64,000 bases of DNA from Myroides odoratimimus (GCF_030326305.1 NZ_JACAKB010000001.1:62001-126000); one strand, 5' to 3'. Numbered from the stretch's first letter, positions 34,096 to 42,365 are shown. Numbers and translations: made by a program. Notes: generated by a model from the letters alone, not told the origin.

Positions 34096-35412
34096 ATGGA
34101 AGGTAATATTAATGGATTCTCTAAGCTGAGTAAACGTGACAAAATCAATTGGATAGCACAAACCTATTTTTCTAATTCTGCTGATACAGTAGAATTGATA
34201 GAACAATATTGGAATTCAGATGAGGAATTACAGAAACTTCACGATGAGTTTATTGAGAATACAATCACGAATTTTTACTTGCCTTTTGGTGTAGCACCTA
34301 ACTTTAGAATTAACGATAGATGGTACACTATTCCGATGGTAATAGAGGAGAGCTCTGTAGTAGCGGCAGCTTCTAAGGCTGCTAAGTTCTGGTCAGAGCG
34401 CGGAGGGTTTAAGACTACTATACTAGGGACAGAGAAGATAGGACAAGTACACTTTATATATAAAGGAGAGAAGAGTAAACTAGTTCAGTTTATTAAAGAT
34501 ATAGATAGCAAGTTCTATGAAGATACGAACTCTATCACGCAGAATATGCAGAAACGCGGAGGTGGTATCTCAGCGATCGAGCTAAGAGATAAGACTGCTG
34601 ATGTGGATAATTATTATCAACTGCATGTGACATTCGAGACAAAAGACAGTATGGGGGCAAACTTCATCAACTCTTGTCTAGAGCAAATCGCTAAAACGCT
34701 AAAAGCTGAGGCGATGAACTGTACAGCGTTTACAGAAGAGGAGAAAGCAATAGATGTGGTGATGAGTATTCTGTCTAACTATGTACCTAACTGTGTGGTG
34801 AGAGCAGAAGTTAGCTGTCCTATCGAAGACCTAAAAGGTAAGGATATCAAAGAACCACAGTTATTTGCAGAGAAATTTGTACAAGCTGTGCGTATCGCAG
34901 AGGTAGAACCTTTTAGAGCAGTAACACATAACAAGGGAGTGATGAATGGGGTAGATGCTGTGGTACTAGCTACAGGGAATGACTTCAGAGCTATCGAGGC
35001 AGGAGTACATGCTTATGCGGCTCGCAGTGGTCAGTATAGCAGCTTATCTCATGCGAGTATAGAGAATGGTATCTTTAAGTTCTGGATTGATTTACCACTA
35101 GCACTAGGAACTGTGGGAGGACTGACTTCATTACATCCTATGGTAAAGGTGGCTTTAAAGATGCTTCAGAGTCCTTCTGCTACTGAGTTAATGCAAATCA
35201 TAGCAGTAGCTGGATTAGCACAGAACTTCGCTGCTGTGAAATCATTGACAACGACAGGTATTCAACAAGGACACATGAAGATGCACTTAATGAATATCCT
35301 AAACCAGTTCAAGGCAACAGATGCAGAAAGAGTAAAAGTAGTAGCTCATTTCGAAAAGAATGTGGTATCTCATAGTGCAGTAGTAGAACTGCTAGAAAGC
35401 CTTCGTAAATAA
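34096..35412 (+). CDS. mvaA: Hydroxymethylglutaryl-CoA reductase, class II
   Basis: 438 residues, soluble. Class II HMG-CoA reductases interconvert HMG-CoA and mevalonate with NAD(P)H. Motifs: IPMVIEESSVVAAASKAAKF with the catalytic Glu (84/85), THNKGVMNGVDAVVLATGND with the catalytic Lys and Asp, LALGTVGGLTSLHP, and the C-terminal flap QQGHMKMHL with the catalytic His. Database names often call this class 'degradative', but with mevalonate kinase and diphosphomevalonate decarboxylase encoded nearby, a biosynthetic role is more likely. Stop and next start overlap (TAATG), so the GYDIA kinase is translated from the same message. Confidence 0.93.
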   Translation: MEGNINGFSKLSKRDKINWIAQTYFSNSADTVELIEQYWNSDEELQKLHDEFIENTITNFYLPFGVAPNFRINDRWYTIPMVIEESSVVAAASKAAKFWSERGGFKTTILGTEKIGQVHFIYKGEKSKLVQFIKDIDSKFYEDTNSITQNMQKRGGGISAIELRDKTADVDNYYQLHVTFETKDSMGANFINSCLEQIAKTLKAEAMNCTAFTEEEKAIDVVMSILSNYVPNCVVRAEVSCPIEDLKGKDIKEPQLFAEKFVQAVRIAEVEPFRAVTHNKGVMNGVDAVVLATGNDFRAIEAGVHAYAARSGQYSSLSHASIENGIFKFWIDLPLALGTVGGLTSLHPMVKVALKMLQSPSATELMQIIAVAGLAQNFAAVKSLTTTGIQQGHMKMHLMNILNQFKATDAERVKVVAHFEKNVVSHSAVVELLESLRK

Positions 35413-36332
35413 TGGTGAAAGAATATTATAGCAACGGAAAGCTACTTATCTCAGGAGAGTATGTCGTGCTAGAAGGGGCTAAGGCTTTTGCCTTGCCTAC
35501 TAAGTATGGACAGTCACTGAAGGTGAAGGAGAAGGAAGGTGACTGTATTCATTGGACGAGCTACGATGTGGACGGTAGTATCTGGATGAGTGAGGTAGTG
35601 CCTCTGCAAGATGTACTAGGTACACATGAAATCGAACATCAATCGGAGTATTATAAAACGCTAGTAGATGTACTGCGTGCTGCACATAGACAGAACCCTT
35701 CTATCCTAGTAGAAGGAACAGGATATGAGGTGGTATCTGAGTTAACTTTTCCTCGCTTATGGGGATTAGGGACTTCCTCTACTTGGATTAATAATGTAGC
35801 GGAGTGGTTCAATATCAACCCATATCAATTATTACAAGAATCTTTTGGTGGTAGTGGATATGATATTGCCTGTGCGCGTCATAATCAGGGAGTGTTTTAT
35901 ACCCTGACTGATGTAAACCATCCACAAGTAGAGCTGGTGTCATTTAACCCGTCTTTTAAAGAGCACTTATATTTTGTATACCTAAATCAGAAGAAGAGCA
36001 GTAAAGAGGCTATTGCTAATTTTAAAGCGAAGCGCCATGGTATTCGCCATCAGGTAGAGCGTATTTCAGAGATTAGTAAGGCGATGTCTGTGAGCACTAC
36101 ATTAGAAGAGTTTAGTCAATTAATGGATGAGCATGAGCAGATTATGAGTGAGGTATTAGGAGTCGCTACTGTGAAGCAAGGTTTATTTGCGGACTTCGAC
36201 GGATCGATCAAGAGTCTAGGAGGCTGGGGAGGAGATTTTGTAATGGTCGTTTCTAAAAATGACCCTTTGGAGTATTTTAATTCTAAAGGCTACGAAATAA
36301 TAGTAAACTTTGAGAATATGATTCTTTTTTAG
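35412..36332 (+). CDS. GYDIA family GHMP kinase, candidate phosphomevalonate kinase
   Basis: 306 residues, soluble. GHMP fold: N-terminal GKLLISGEYVVLEGAKAFAL (motif 1), the ATP loop region LWGLGTSSTWI (motif 2, atypical GLGTSS), the name-giving SGYDIACARHNQG, and C-terminal SLGGWGGDFVM (motif 3). The start overlaps the HMG-CoA reductase stop by one base. Mevalonate kinase and diphosphomevalonate decarboxylase genes are in the window, while no classical phosphomevalonate kinase is, so this kinase may supply that step. The substrate is an inference. Confidence 0.85.
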   Translation: MVKEYYSNGKLLISGEYVVLEGAKAFALPTKYGQSLKVKEKEGDCIHWTSYDVDGSIWMSEVVPLQDVLGTHEIEHQSEYYKTLVDVLRAAHRQNPSILVEGTGYEVVSELTFPRLWGLGTSSTWINNVAEWFNINPYQLLQESFGGSGYDIACARHNQGVFYTLTDVNHPQVELVSFNPSFKEHLYFVYLNQKKSSKEAIANFKAKRHGIRHQVERISEISKAMSVSTTLEEFSQLMDEHEQIMSEVLGVATVKQGLFADFDGSIKSLGGWGGDFVMVVSKNDPLEYFNSKGYEIIVNFENMILF

Positions 36333-36605
36333 AAGTTTAACTACTATTTTTGATTTTAAAGCTTTATATTTATCCTTTCATAATATAGTATTTTAAAACA
36401 AAATCTATTGGATTCATTAGTGATACTTAAGTTGATATCACAAAGAGACTATCGTTAATTAAAGAAGAGGCATAAGTGCTATGTTTTGAGTATTGATTTA
36501 ATTAAATAGCGATATTAACAATTAGGCTTTACTAATGCTTAATGTAGGTTTTAAGTAAAGAAAGTCTGAATCTTTATGAGCAAGTTGGAGAGAATGACAA
36601 TCTGG

Positions 36606-36640
36606 AGAGGTTATCTGTTGTAGGATAGCCTCTTTTTTTT
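36606..36640 (+). terminator. Rho-independent terminator
   Basis: AGAGGTTATC (36606-36615) pairs with GATAGCCTCT (36624-36633, one G-T), followed by eight T. Confidence 0.8.
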
Positions 36641-36648
36641 GTAGTGTA

Positions 36649-36672
36649 GTGTCCCATTTTATGTGACCATAA
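36649..36672 (+). repeat. Dispersed repeat, diverged copy C (head only)
   Basis: GTGTCCCATTTTATGTGACC then ATAA: matches the first 24 bases of copies A and B at about 18 positions, including the GTGTCCCA start and the ACCATA end. The expected tail is replaced by the promoter box at 36738. Confidence 0.35.
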
Positions 36673-36737
36673 GTGTTCATTAATAGGCATAAGTATACAA
36701 TATCGCCACAGGTAGAAAGTATTATTATAGGCTTTCG

Positions 36738-36745
36738 TATTTTTG
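36738..36745 (+). promoter_or_regulatory. -7 box for the 313-aa unknown gene
   Basis: TATTTTTG, 56 bases before the ATG at 36801. Confidence 0.45.
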
Positions 36746-36800
36746 ACACTGTATAAGAATGATAAAAGATTAGATCGGTTAGCATAATAAAAAGAATACC

Positions 36801-37742
36801 ATGAGAAGAATCATATTAGACATCGATGAATATTTAGCAGGACATAAGGGAAGTTTGGTGGAAGGGATTGTGACCTTGTTGAGTTTTGCTGAGAATAAGC
36901 GTCTTGTTTCTTCAAGTAATTTTGATGAATATGGAGCGCTGAAGCGTGAAGTAGTTCTATATGAAGATGATCTAACAGCAGAAGGGAAGTTGGTGTTCAT
37001 GGATATCTTAAAAGATTGGTTAGTGTATATAGAAGAAGATGAGAAGAAAGGACGTGATGGTAAGTACTTAGCTCAACTTTATAAGCGTCAGAAGGAAATT
37101 ATAGAGAAAATAGAAAAGCACACACAGTGGTCATGGGCATTAGTGGTATCAGAGCATTGGTCTGTAGGTATTAATAATCCCATAGGAGAAGGATATCTAG
37201 AAGATACTTTATTATTTACAGCTGAGAATGTAAAGGATGGTGTAGGTGTGTATGTGATGTATAGAAATGATAAGGTGGGGTATGAAGTAGAATATATGGA
37301 GTATAATCGTGTACTGGGCAGTTGGGATTATGAAGGTGAGTTTAGAAAGTATGAAGTCCTTTGTCAGAATCATGACTTGGAGATTGTGAAAGAGGTTGTG
37401 CAAAAGTTATTGAATCAGACAGATCGGGATTTGCTACAGTTTGTTCAGTATGGGTATTGGTATGTTGTTATTCATAAACTGATAAGAGGGACGAAGAGTT
37501 ATCAATCCAATGAGCTACTATACTTCGCTAGTAATGATAAACTATTTATAGAGGTGATCTGGATAGATAATCAGTTTAAAATATCGCTAGGTAAGGTTAA
37601 ACACCCTATTGCTAAAGGGGCAATCCTTGTTCACTTCAATAATATAGTAGAGCATCATACTATTTATGTAGATACAGAAGAAGAGCTAATGCGAAAATTA
37701 GAAAGGGTATTGTGTATACCTTCTGAGTTTATACCTCATTAA
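36801..37742 (+). CDS. Hypothetical protein, cytosolic, 313 aa
   Basis: No family recognised. 313 residues, no signal peptide or membrane span, acidic and rich in Tyr/Trp/Glu. A Lys/Glu-rich helical stretch (about 85-115, GKYLAQLYKRQKEIIEKIEK) separates an N-terminal part (IILDIDEYLAGHKGS) from a predicted beta-rich half with repeated aromatic strands (GVGVYVMYRNDKVGYEVEYM). The composition resembles immunity proteins or DUF4303-like cytosolic proteins, but no toxin gene lies nearby. It is 11 bases upstream of the next unknown gene, so they are co-transcribed. Confidence 0.65.
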   Translation: MRRIILDIDEYLAGHKGSLVEGIVTLLSFAENKRLVSSSNFDEYGALKREVVLYEDDLTAEGKLVFMDILKDWLVYIEEDEKKGRDGKYLAQLYKRQKEIIEKIEKHTQWSWALVVSEHWSVGINNPIGEGYLEDTLLFTAENVKDGVGVYVMYRNDKVGYEVEYMEYNRVLGSWDYEGEFRKYEVLCQNHDLEIVKEVVQKLLNQTDRDLLQFVQYGYWYVVIHKLIRGTKSYQSNELLYFASNDKLFIEVIWIDNQFKISLGKVKHPIAKGAILVHFNNIVEHHTIYVDTEEELMRKLERVLCIPSEFIPH

Positions 37743-37753
37743 TTGTAATAAAT

Positions 37754-38254
37754 ATGAATGTATATTATAGTTATAATCATTTAAAACTCGAAGGAGTAGA
37801 AGATTGTATCAGTTATTATGAAATATCTGCTGAAGGCTATTATCTGCGCAGTGTGACCAATCATAACGGTCTTAGGACGAATAGCTATATTGAGATAAGA
37901 AATCAAGAGTTCTTTTTGCCAGAAACGTTATTGGAAGAGGAAGATAAAGAGTTTCTGAACCAAATAACTCAGGAGGAATTTTTAGCTCAATGGTTACAGA
38001 GTAAAATGCCTTATGAAGAGTCTTGGACTTTGTTTAAACAAGAAATAAGTGATTATGTAGAAGGAGAGATAGTCTGTTTTTATCCACAAGGTGTCATGGT
38101 GTATCTAGGAAGTTCTTTTTATGGTTTAGCAGATTATGGTCAGTGCCTGTCTGTATTGTCTAGAGAGAAAATGTGTTCTGGTACAAAAGCTCATTTTAAG
38201 GTAGATGGGATAGATGAAGAGAACTTTCTCGTGTTGTTGACAATCTTAGTTTAA
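37754..38254 (+). CDS. Hypothetical protein with S1-like segment
   Basis: 166 residues, soluble, acidic. The N-terminal half (YYEISAEGYYLRSVTNHNG) has no recognisable domain. The C-terminal half (about residues 105-165) reads YVEGEIVCFYPQGVMVYLGS followed by SFYGLADY and TKAHFKVDGIDEENFLVLLTI. This G-x-V/I ... Y-P-Q-G-V-x-V-x-L-G ... G-L-A pattern is that of an S1/OB-fold RNA-binding domain. The fold is my inference; function unknown. It forms a unit with the 313-aa gene 11 bases upstream. Confidence 0.6.
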   Translation: MNVYYSYNHLKLEGVEDCISYYEISAEGYYLRSVTNHNGLRTNSYIEIRNQEFFLPETLLEEEDKEFLNQITQEEFLAQWLQSKMPYEESWTLFKQEISDYVEGEIVCFYPQGVMVYLGSSFYGLADYGQCLSVLSREKMCSGTKAHFKVDGIDEENFLVLLTILV

Positions 38255-38274
38255 CAATACTTTGTCAATTGTAA

Positions 38275-38306
38275 TTGTTAAAATTAAACTTAAAAGGCTA
38301 TTTTTG
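38275..38306 (+). promoter_or_regulatory. Promoter for the 129-aa lipoprotein gene
   Basis: TTG (38275-38277), 21 bases, TATTTTTG (38299-38306); ATG at 38335. Confidence 0.5.
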
Positions 38307-38334
38307 AGCCTTTAATGATGAGATTATAAACTAG

Positions 38335-38724
38335 ATGTTAACCTTGAAAAAGAAAGTAGCGGTACAAATACAGTGTTATCTATGGATAGCACTCTTGATG
38401 TTTACTACAGTTGGCTGTTCTGCCAAGAAGGCTTTTTTTGAGGTGTCTGGGCTTCAGATGGAACGTCCTTTGAATGCAAATAAAGCACTGGGTATTAATC
38501 AGGTTTCTTGTGATGTAGAGACTTCATCTGTAACTGTTTCTTCAAAGCAGTTAAAACAAAAAGTAAAAGGAATATCGTTGAGTTCGTTAGCTTATACAGC
38601 GGGAGTAGACTTGGCATTATTTCATCACAGTAAGGGGGTACAACTAGACTATATCCTTAGTATAGCAGGAACAGATCCTCCTAAATATATATTATATCAG
38701 CAGTTTAAATTAGCTATAGCGTAA
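38335..38724 (+). CDS. Small predicted lipoprotein
   Basis: 129 residues. A hydrophobic signal region (about 11-28) ends in the lipobox TVGC (Cys about 28), followed by SAKKAFFEVSGLQMERPLNANKALG and a short beta-rich tail; the quoted stretch is not a known motif. The N-region before the hydrophobic core is longer than usual (LKKKVAVQIQCYL). No domain recognised. It lies 107 bases upstream of the DoxD/DoxA-like membrane protein gene and could be co-transcribed; no terminator is seen between them. Confidence 0.6.
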   Translation: MLTLKKKVAVQIQCYLWIALLMFTTVGCSAKKAFFEVSGLQMERPLNANKALGINQVSCDVETSSVTVSSKQLKQKVKGISLSSLAYTAGVDLALFHHSKGVQLDYILSIAGTDPPKYILYQQFKLAIA

Positions 38725-38831
38725 GGAATTATATACTTGCCTAAGTGTTGTTATTCTCTTGAATGAACGATAGATAGGTGTGTATTTTAATGAGTTAAAA
38801 CAAATTGATTACACTATTTTAATTTAAAATC

Positions 38832-39839
38832 ATGCAAATTTTTAATAAGCAGTCGTATACAACGGCTGGATTTTTTACACTTGGAATTCGCTTAGTAGTT
38901 GGGTGGACTTATTTTTCTGCTTTTTGGCGTAGGTTAATATTAGAGAACAAATTAATAGAAGAAGAAGCGGGATATATTGGCGCAAAGTTTAATCACTTTT
39001 TGCCAAATGCTTTAGGGATAAAACCGCTTATAGAATATCTAGTGAGTAATCCTGATATGCTATGGTGGGCGATGGTTATTTTTACAATAGTAGAGGCTAT
39101 TGTAGGATTGTTTATCATGTTAGGTCTATTCACTAGGCTGATGTCTGTAGGAGTATTCTTTTTGGCGATGGGAATCTTATTAGGTTCTGGCTGGATAGGG
39201 ACAACATGTCTAGACGAATGGCAGATCGGAGTACTAGGTGTAGCAACAGGGTTTATGTTATTCTTGACAGGGGGAGGATATGGATCTCTAGACTATTATT
39301 TTGCAAAGAAAGGCAAGGCATTTACTACTAAGAAATGGTTTGGTTTCTTAGGCTCTGGTGAATTACCTATTAAGAATCTTAAGCCTGTGGTATTCATAGG
39401 ATCTTTTGCGGTGTTATTATTGACCTTATATACGAATCAAGTTTTCCACGGAGGTGTATTCGGTACGCTACACAATAAATCTGTTAAGCCTAAGCTAGAA
39501 TTGGCAGATGTGACTTGGAGAGAAGGACAGTTGAAGTTTGAAGTATATCGCGTAGAAGGTGCAGATGTATATGGATCATTCCTTATAGGTGTGCAATTAG
39601 AAACTATGGATGGAGAAGTTATCCAAAAGTGGGATGGTGAAGCACTGTCTAAACTAAATAAAGAACAAATCAGCAATCGCTATGTAGCTAAGATAGCTCC
39701 TGGTAAGCACAGTTTGATTATTCCTTTAGGCGCAAAGGCAGATATTACTTTTGAGCCAAGTGTTGAGCATCCTAAACAGAGTGTTGTTCTTCGACTGATA
39801 GATATCAGTGGGATTGAGTGGACAGCGGAAGTGAATTAA
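38832..39839 (+). CDS. TQO small subunit DoxD/DoxA-like membrane protein
   Basis: 335 residues. The N-terminal DoxD-like part spans about 10-175: TLGIRLVVGWTYFSAFWRRL, then helices around 75-97 and 101-119 with IVEAIVGLFIMLGLFTRLMS, and GFMLFLTGGGYGSLDYYFAK. A further helix (about 184-200) leads to a soluble DoxA-like part (about 205-335) beginning FHGGVFGTLHNKSVKP. In archaeal thiosulfate:quinone oxidoreductase these are two subunits; here they are fused. Whether this protein oxidises thiosulfate is not shown by the sequence. No quinone or sulfur genes nearby. Confidence 0.8.
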   Translation: MQIFNKQSYTTAGFFTLGIRLVVGWTYFSAFWRRLILENKLIEEEAGYIGAKFNHFLPNALGIKPLIEYLVSNPDMLWWAMVIFTIVEAIVGLFIMLGLFTRLMSVGVFFLAMGILLGSGWIGTTCLDEWQIGVLGVATGFMLFLTGGGYGSLDYYFAKKGKAFTTKKWFGFLGSGELPIKNLKPVVFIGSFAVLLLTLYTNQVFHGGVFGTLHNKSVKPKLELADVTWREGQLKFEVYRVEGADVYGSFLIGVQLETMDGEVIQKWDGEALSKLNKEQISNRYVAKIAPGKHSLIIPLGAKADITFEPSVEHPKQSVVLRLIDISGIEWTAEVN

Positions 39840-39967
39840 TGAATATAGTGATAAGGTAGCTTCTATTCAGCTCTTGATGGTTTGAGGGTATTTGATTGAT
39901 ATTAATTATCTTTAAATAGTGAGAAGGTTGTATTTATTTATGTAAATTGCTTAGTAAAAAATACAAT

Positions 39968-40696
39968 ATGAGCCAAATAGATGATGTGTTAAGTTCAGTA
40001 TCCCATCGCCCTTGGGCATTGCCTGAAGGACCTTGGAAGTTCTATCAAGAGTGGAATAGAGCTATCTTTTTACATTTTGAAGTGCCTCTAGAGGTACTGA
40101 GACCCTTAGTGGCAGAAGATTTAGAACTGGATAGTCTAGATGGGAAGTACTATGTATCTATCGTGCCATTCACGATGGAGAATATTCGCCCACGTCGTTT
40201 ACCTGCGGTGAGTATGGTATCTGATTTTGATGAGATCAACGTACGTACTTATGTTGTGGTAGATGGAAAACCTGGAGTTTATTTTATCAATATAGAAGTA
40301 GGGAAGAGCCTATCTGCATTTGTATCTCGTACGATATCTGGGTTGCCTTATGAAAAGTCAGATATAATTCGTGAGAAAAATGCTTATTTATCTTTAAACG
40401 AGAAGAAGAACTTCTTTCTAAAGCTTGAGTATCAGAAAGGGGAGAAAGTTAAAAATAAGACTACATTAGATTTTTGGTTGACAGAGCGTTACTGTCTCTA
40501 TGTATATGTACATGAAGAACTGTTTCGATACCAGATACACCATAAAGAATGGCCTATTAGAACAATAAAATTTGATACAATGGAGTTTGATTATAGTATA
40601 GGCGATCTGCATTTGACAGAAGCTGATGTAATTGCACAACATTATTCTAAAGGTGTTGTAGTAGTGTCATGGGATAAAGAAAAAATCAAACTCTAA
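39968..40696 (+). CDS. DUF2071 (YqjF-like) family protein
   Basis: 242 residues from the ATG at 39968 (MSQIDDVL); a TTG seven codons upstream is less likely. Soluble. Family marks: SHRPWALPEGPWKFYQEWNR near the start, LFLHFEVPLEVLRPLV-like segment, YVSIVPFTMENIRPRRLP, then NVRTYVVVDGKPGVYFINIE. The DUF2071/YqjF fold is related to acetoacetate decarboxylase, but no catalytic role is established. It is 2 bases upstream of the next secreted-protein gene, so coupled. Confidence 0.85.
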   Translation: MSQIDDVLSSVSHRPWALPEGPWKFYQEWNRAIFLHFEVPLEVLRPLVAEDLELDSLDGKYYVSIVPFTMENIRPRRLPAVSMVSDFDEINVRTYVVVDGKPGVYFINIEVGKSLSAFVSRTISGLPYEKSDIIREKNAYLSLNEKKNFFLKLEYQKGEKVKNKTTLDFWLTERYCLYVYVHEELFRYQIHHKEWPIRTIKFDTMEFDYSIGDLHLTEADVIAQHYSKGVVVVSWDKEKIKL

Positions 40697-40698
40697 TA

Positions 40699-41421
40699 AT
40701 GTATATAATGTCAAGATTACTTTTTTTGTGCTGTAGTTTTTTGTTTATCTCCTCTGTTGTGATGGGACAAAACACAAGAAACTTAGAGCGTACCTTACAA
40801 CCTAAATGGAAGATGCAGATATACGATAAGGAATCTCCTGTTAAGGCAAAGACGCTATTGTATAACGATATTCCGAAGACCTTTGATTTTAGAGGAACTG
40901 TAATGGAATCTATTAGTTGGAAAGATAAAGAAGGAGAGAAAATATTGATACTAACGACTACTGGTTATTTCCCTTATAGAGATTTATCACAGAAAGGCTT
41001 TGGTCAGTACTCTTCTGGAACGAAAGGTGAAATCTATATGTATATGTTCACGAATAAAGATGATGATAACGGCTATGTGATGACGATGAAGATGTATGAT
41101 GTGGTACCCTGTGGTGAAGGAAGCCCTGCTCCATATATAGGATATGTGCCTATGGGGACAGTGGTGACTGATTTAGATAATGATGGAGTGACTGAAGTGA
41201 TTGTTTCTTATGTGACGAGCTGTAATGATGGTGAGAAAGGAGAATATGATCTAAAAGTCATGTTGTTTAATGGTGATGAGAATATTCTAGCTAAAGGAGC
41301 ATTTACACCTAGCGAGGGCATAGTAGATAAGCCTGTGATAGAAAAGGCAGACAAAACGAAGAAAGTATTCTCTAAGTCGGTAGAAGAAGGCTGGAAGAAA
41401 ATAGCAAATAGTTTTAAATAA
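40699..41421 (+). CDS. Secreted hypothetical protein with calcium-loop-like motif
   Basis: 240 residues; the second ATG at 40708 starts a neater signal peptide (MSRLLFLCCSFLFISSVVMG then Q). The mature protein includes VTDLDNDGVTEVIVSYVTSC, a D-x-D-x-D-G loop as in FG-GAP/EF-like calcium sites, in the usual XAC2610-like position. It carries four or so Cys. Periplasmic or outer-membrane location. No firm family. Starts 2 bases after the DUF2071 gene and ends at a strong terminator. Confidence 0.65.
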   Translation: MYIMSRLLFLCCSFLFISSVVMGQNTRNLERTLQPKWKMQIYDKESPVKAKTLLYNDIPKTFDFRGTVMESISWKDKEGEKILILTTTGYFPYRDLSQKGFGQYSSGTKGEIYMYMFTNKDDDNGYVMTMKMYDVVPCGEGSPAPYIGYVPMGTVVTDLDNDGVTEVIVSYVTSCNDGEKGEYDLKVMLFNGDENILAKGAFTPSEGIVDKPVIEKADKTKKVFSKSVEEGWKKIANSFK

Positions 41422-41422
41422 T

Positions 41423-41454
41423 AAAAAACGCATAGTGGTATCTATGCGTTTTTT
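41423..41454 (+). terminator. Strong Rho-independent terminator
   Basis: AAAAAACGCATAG (41423-41435) and CTATGCGTTTTTT (41442-41454) form a 13-bp stem, loop TGGTAT. It rules out the reading frame start at 41435 for the next gene. Confidence 0.9.
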
Positions 41455-41494
41455 ATTATTTATGTTTGTGTTATCATTCGCTATAATAGTAACT

Positions 41495-42205
41495 ATGAAA
41501 TACAGAATCGAAATACCAGAACCCTGTCATGAAGATTGGGATAAAATGACTCCTCAAGATAAAGGGAGACACTGTGCTGTATGTGATAAAGTAGTCGTTG
41601 ACTTCTCTAAAGCAAGTAAGAAAGACATCATTGCTATCATAAAGAAAGAAGGAAAGATATGCGGGCGTATTCCACGTCAGTATATAGGTACAGACTTAGG
41701 AGAGGAGAAGATCAGCAAGTCATTTGGGCTGAATGGTATGGTGGCTACCATGGTAAATTTGTTAGCACTAACAACTATAAGTACAGCTGTAGCTCAAGAG
41801 AATCCTAAGGTGGAATCTGTATGTCAAGATACTAAGATAAGTACTCCTTTACCAACGTTAGTTCAGGTTAGTATTAAGTCTGAAGACACGAGAGTGATTA
41901 GAGGAAAAGCTTATGAGTCAAACCTTGAATTACCTGGTACGGTTATTATGATTAAAGGAACTAATATTGGTACTCAAAGTAATATGGAAGGAGAGTATGA
42001 GTTAGTTATTCCTAAAAAATATAATACTAAAAGGCTTACTTTAGTAGCTTCATTTATTGGATTTGAAGATAATAAAATCAAAGTTGGTAGATCAACAAAT
42101 AATATTGATTTTCATTTAGAAGTAAGTAATGAGTCATTAATAGGAGAAGTAGTAGTAAAAGCGTATAAAAAAAGTAGAAACAAAAAGAAATATGAAGAGA
42201 AGTAA
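41495..42205 (+). CDS. Membrane protein: Cys-cluster N-domain plus carboxypeptidase-like regulatory domain
   Basis: 236 residues from the ATG at 41495. The N-terminal module (about 1-70) reads IPEPCHEDWDKM ... GRHCAVCDKVVVDFS ... GKICGRI, a Cys pattern suggesting a metal-binding knuckle. A membrane segment follows (about 82-102, LNGMVATMVNLLALTTISTA). The C-terminal part (about 130-225) is a carboxypeptidase-regulatory/CNA-B-like beta sandwich: VIRGKAYESNLELPGTVIMI, GTNIGTQSNMEGEYEL, VASFIGFEDNKIKVG. It looks like a cytosolic sensor joined to a periplasmic interaction domain. Function unknown. It overlaps the next small gene by 14 bases. Confidence 0.75.
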   Translation: MKYRIEIPEPCHEDWDKMTPQDKGRHCAVCDKVVVDFSKASKKDIIAIIKKEGKICGRIPRQYIGTDLGEEKISKSFGLNGMVATMVNLLALTTISTAVAQENPKVESVCQDTKISTPLPTLVQVSIKSEDTRVIRGKAYESNLELPGTVIMIKGTNIGTQSNMEGEYELVIPKKYNTKRLTLVASFIGFEDNKIKVGRSTNNIDFHLEVSNESLIGEVVVKAYKKSRNKKKYEEK

Positions 42206-42365
42206 AGGGTTATTAATAGTAGGATTATTAATGATATCTATAGGTACAAGTCTAGTAGCAATGCAAAACTTTGGGATAGGGCTATTTCTGCTTATTTCGG
42301 CAGTAGTAGTATTGTTGTTTGCCTTAGTGATCGGAGCTAAAGAAAAGAGAGCTTCTAAGAACTAA
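42192..42365 (+). CDS. Small membrane protein, 57 aa
   Basis: A short ORF: starts MKRSKGLLIVGLLMISIG and ends VIGAKEKRASKN. Two hydrophobic helices (about 6-24 and 28-48) with basic ends. It overlaps the preceding gene by 14 bases and its stop overlaps by 4 bases the 3' end of the convergent 136-aa gene. The overlap, the basic flanks and the membrane profile argue that it is real, but there is no recognisable family. Confidence 0.5.
   Translation: MKRSKGLLIVGLLMISIGTSLVAMQNFGIGLFLLISAVVVLLFALVIGAKEKRASKN

Larger units (their letters stand above)
36333..36800. other. 468-base gap with orphan terminator and repeat copy C
   Basis: AT-rich spacer after the GYDIA kinase. It holds a strong terminator at 36606, 274 bases after the last stop codon, repeat-like sequence at 36649, and a promoter box at 36738 for the next gene. 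A long 3' UTR or a small RNA upstream of the terminator is possible; no ORF is convincing. Confidence 0.4.

Noticed and set aside
36738-36755. Tail of repeat copy C (TTTTTGACACTGTA)
   Set aside because: It matches the repeat tail only in TTTGACA and is better explained as the promoter box of the 313-aa gene; hence only the head of copy C is reported.
41435-41494. Hydrophobic N-terminal extension of the regulatory-domain protein
   Set aside because: These codons start within the terminator stem-loop (41423-41454) of the previous gene; the family N-terminus (MKYRIEIPEPC) begins at 41495.
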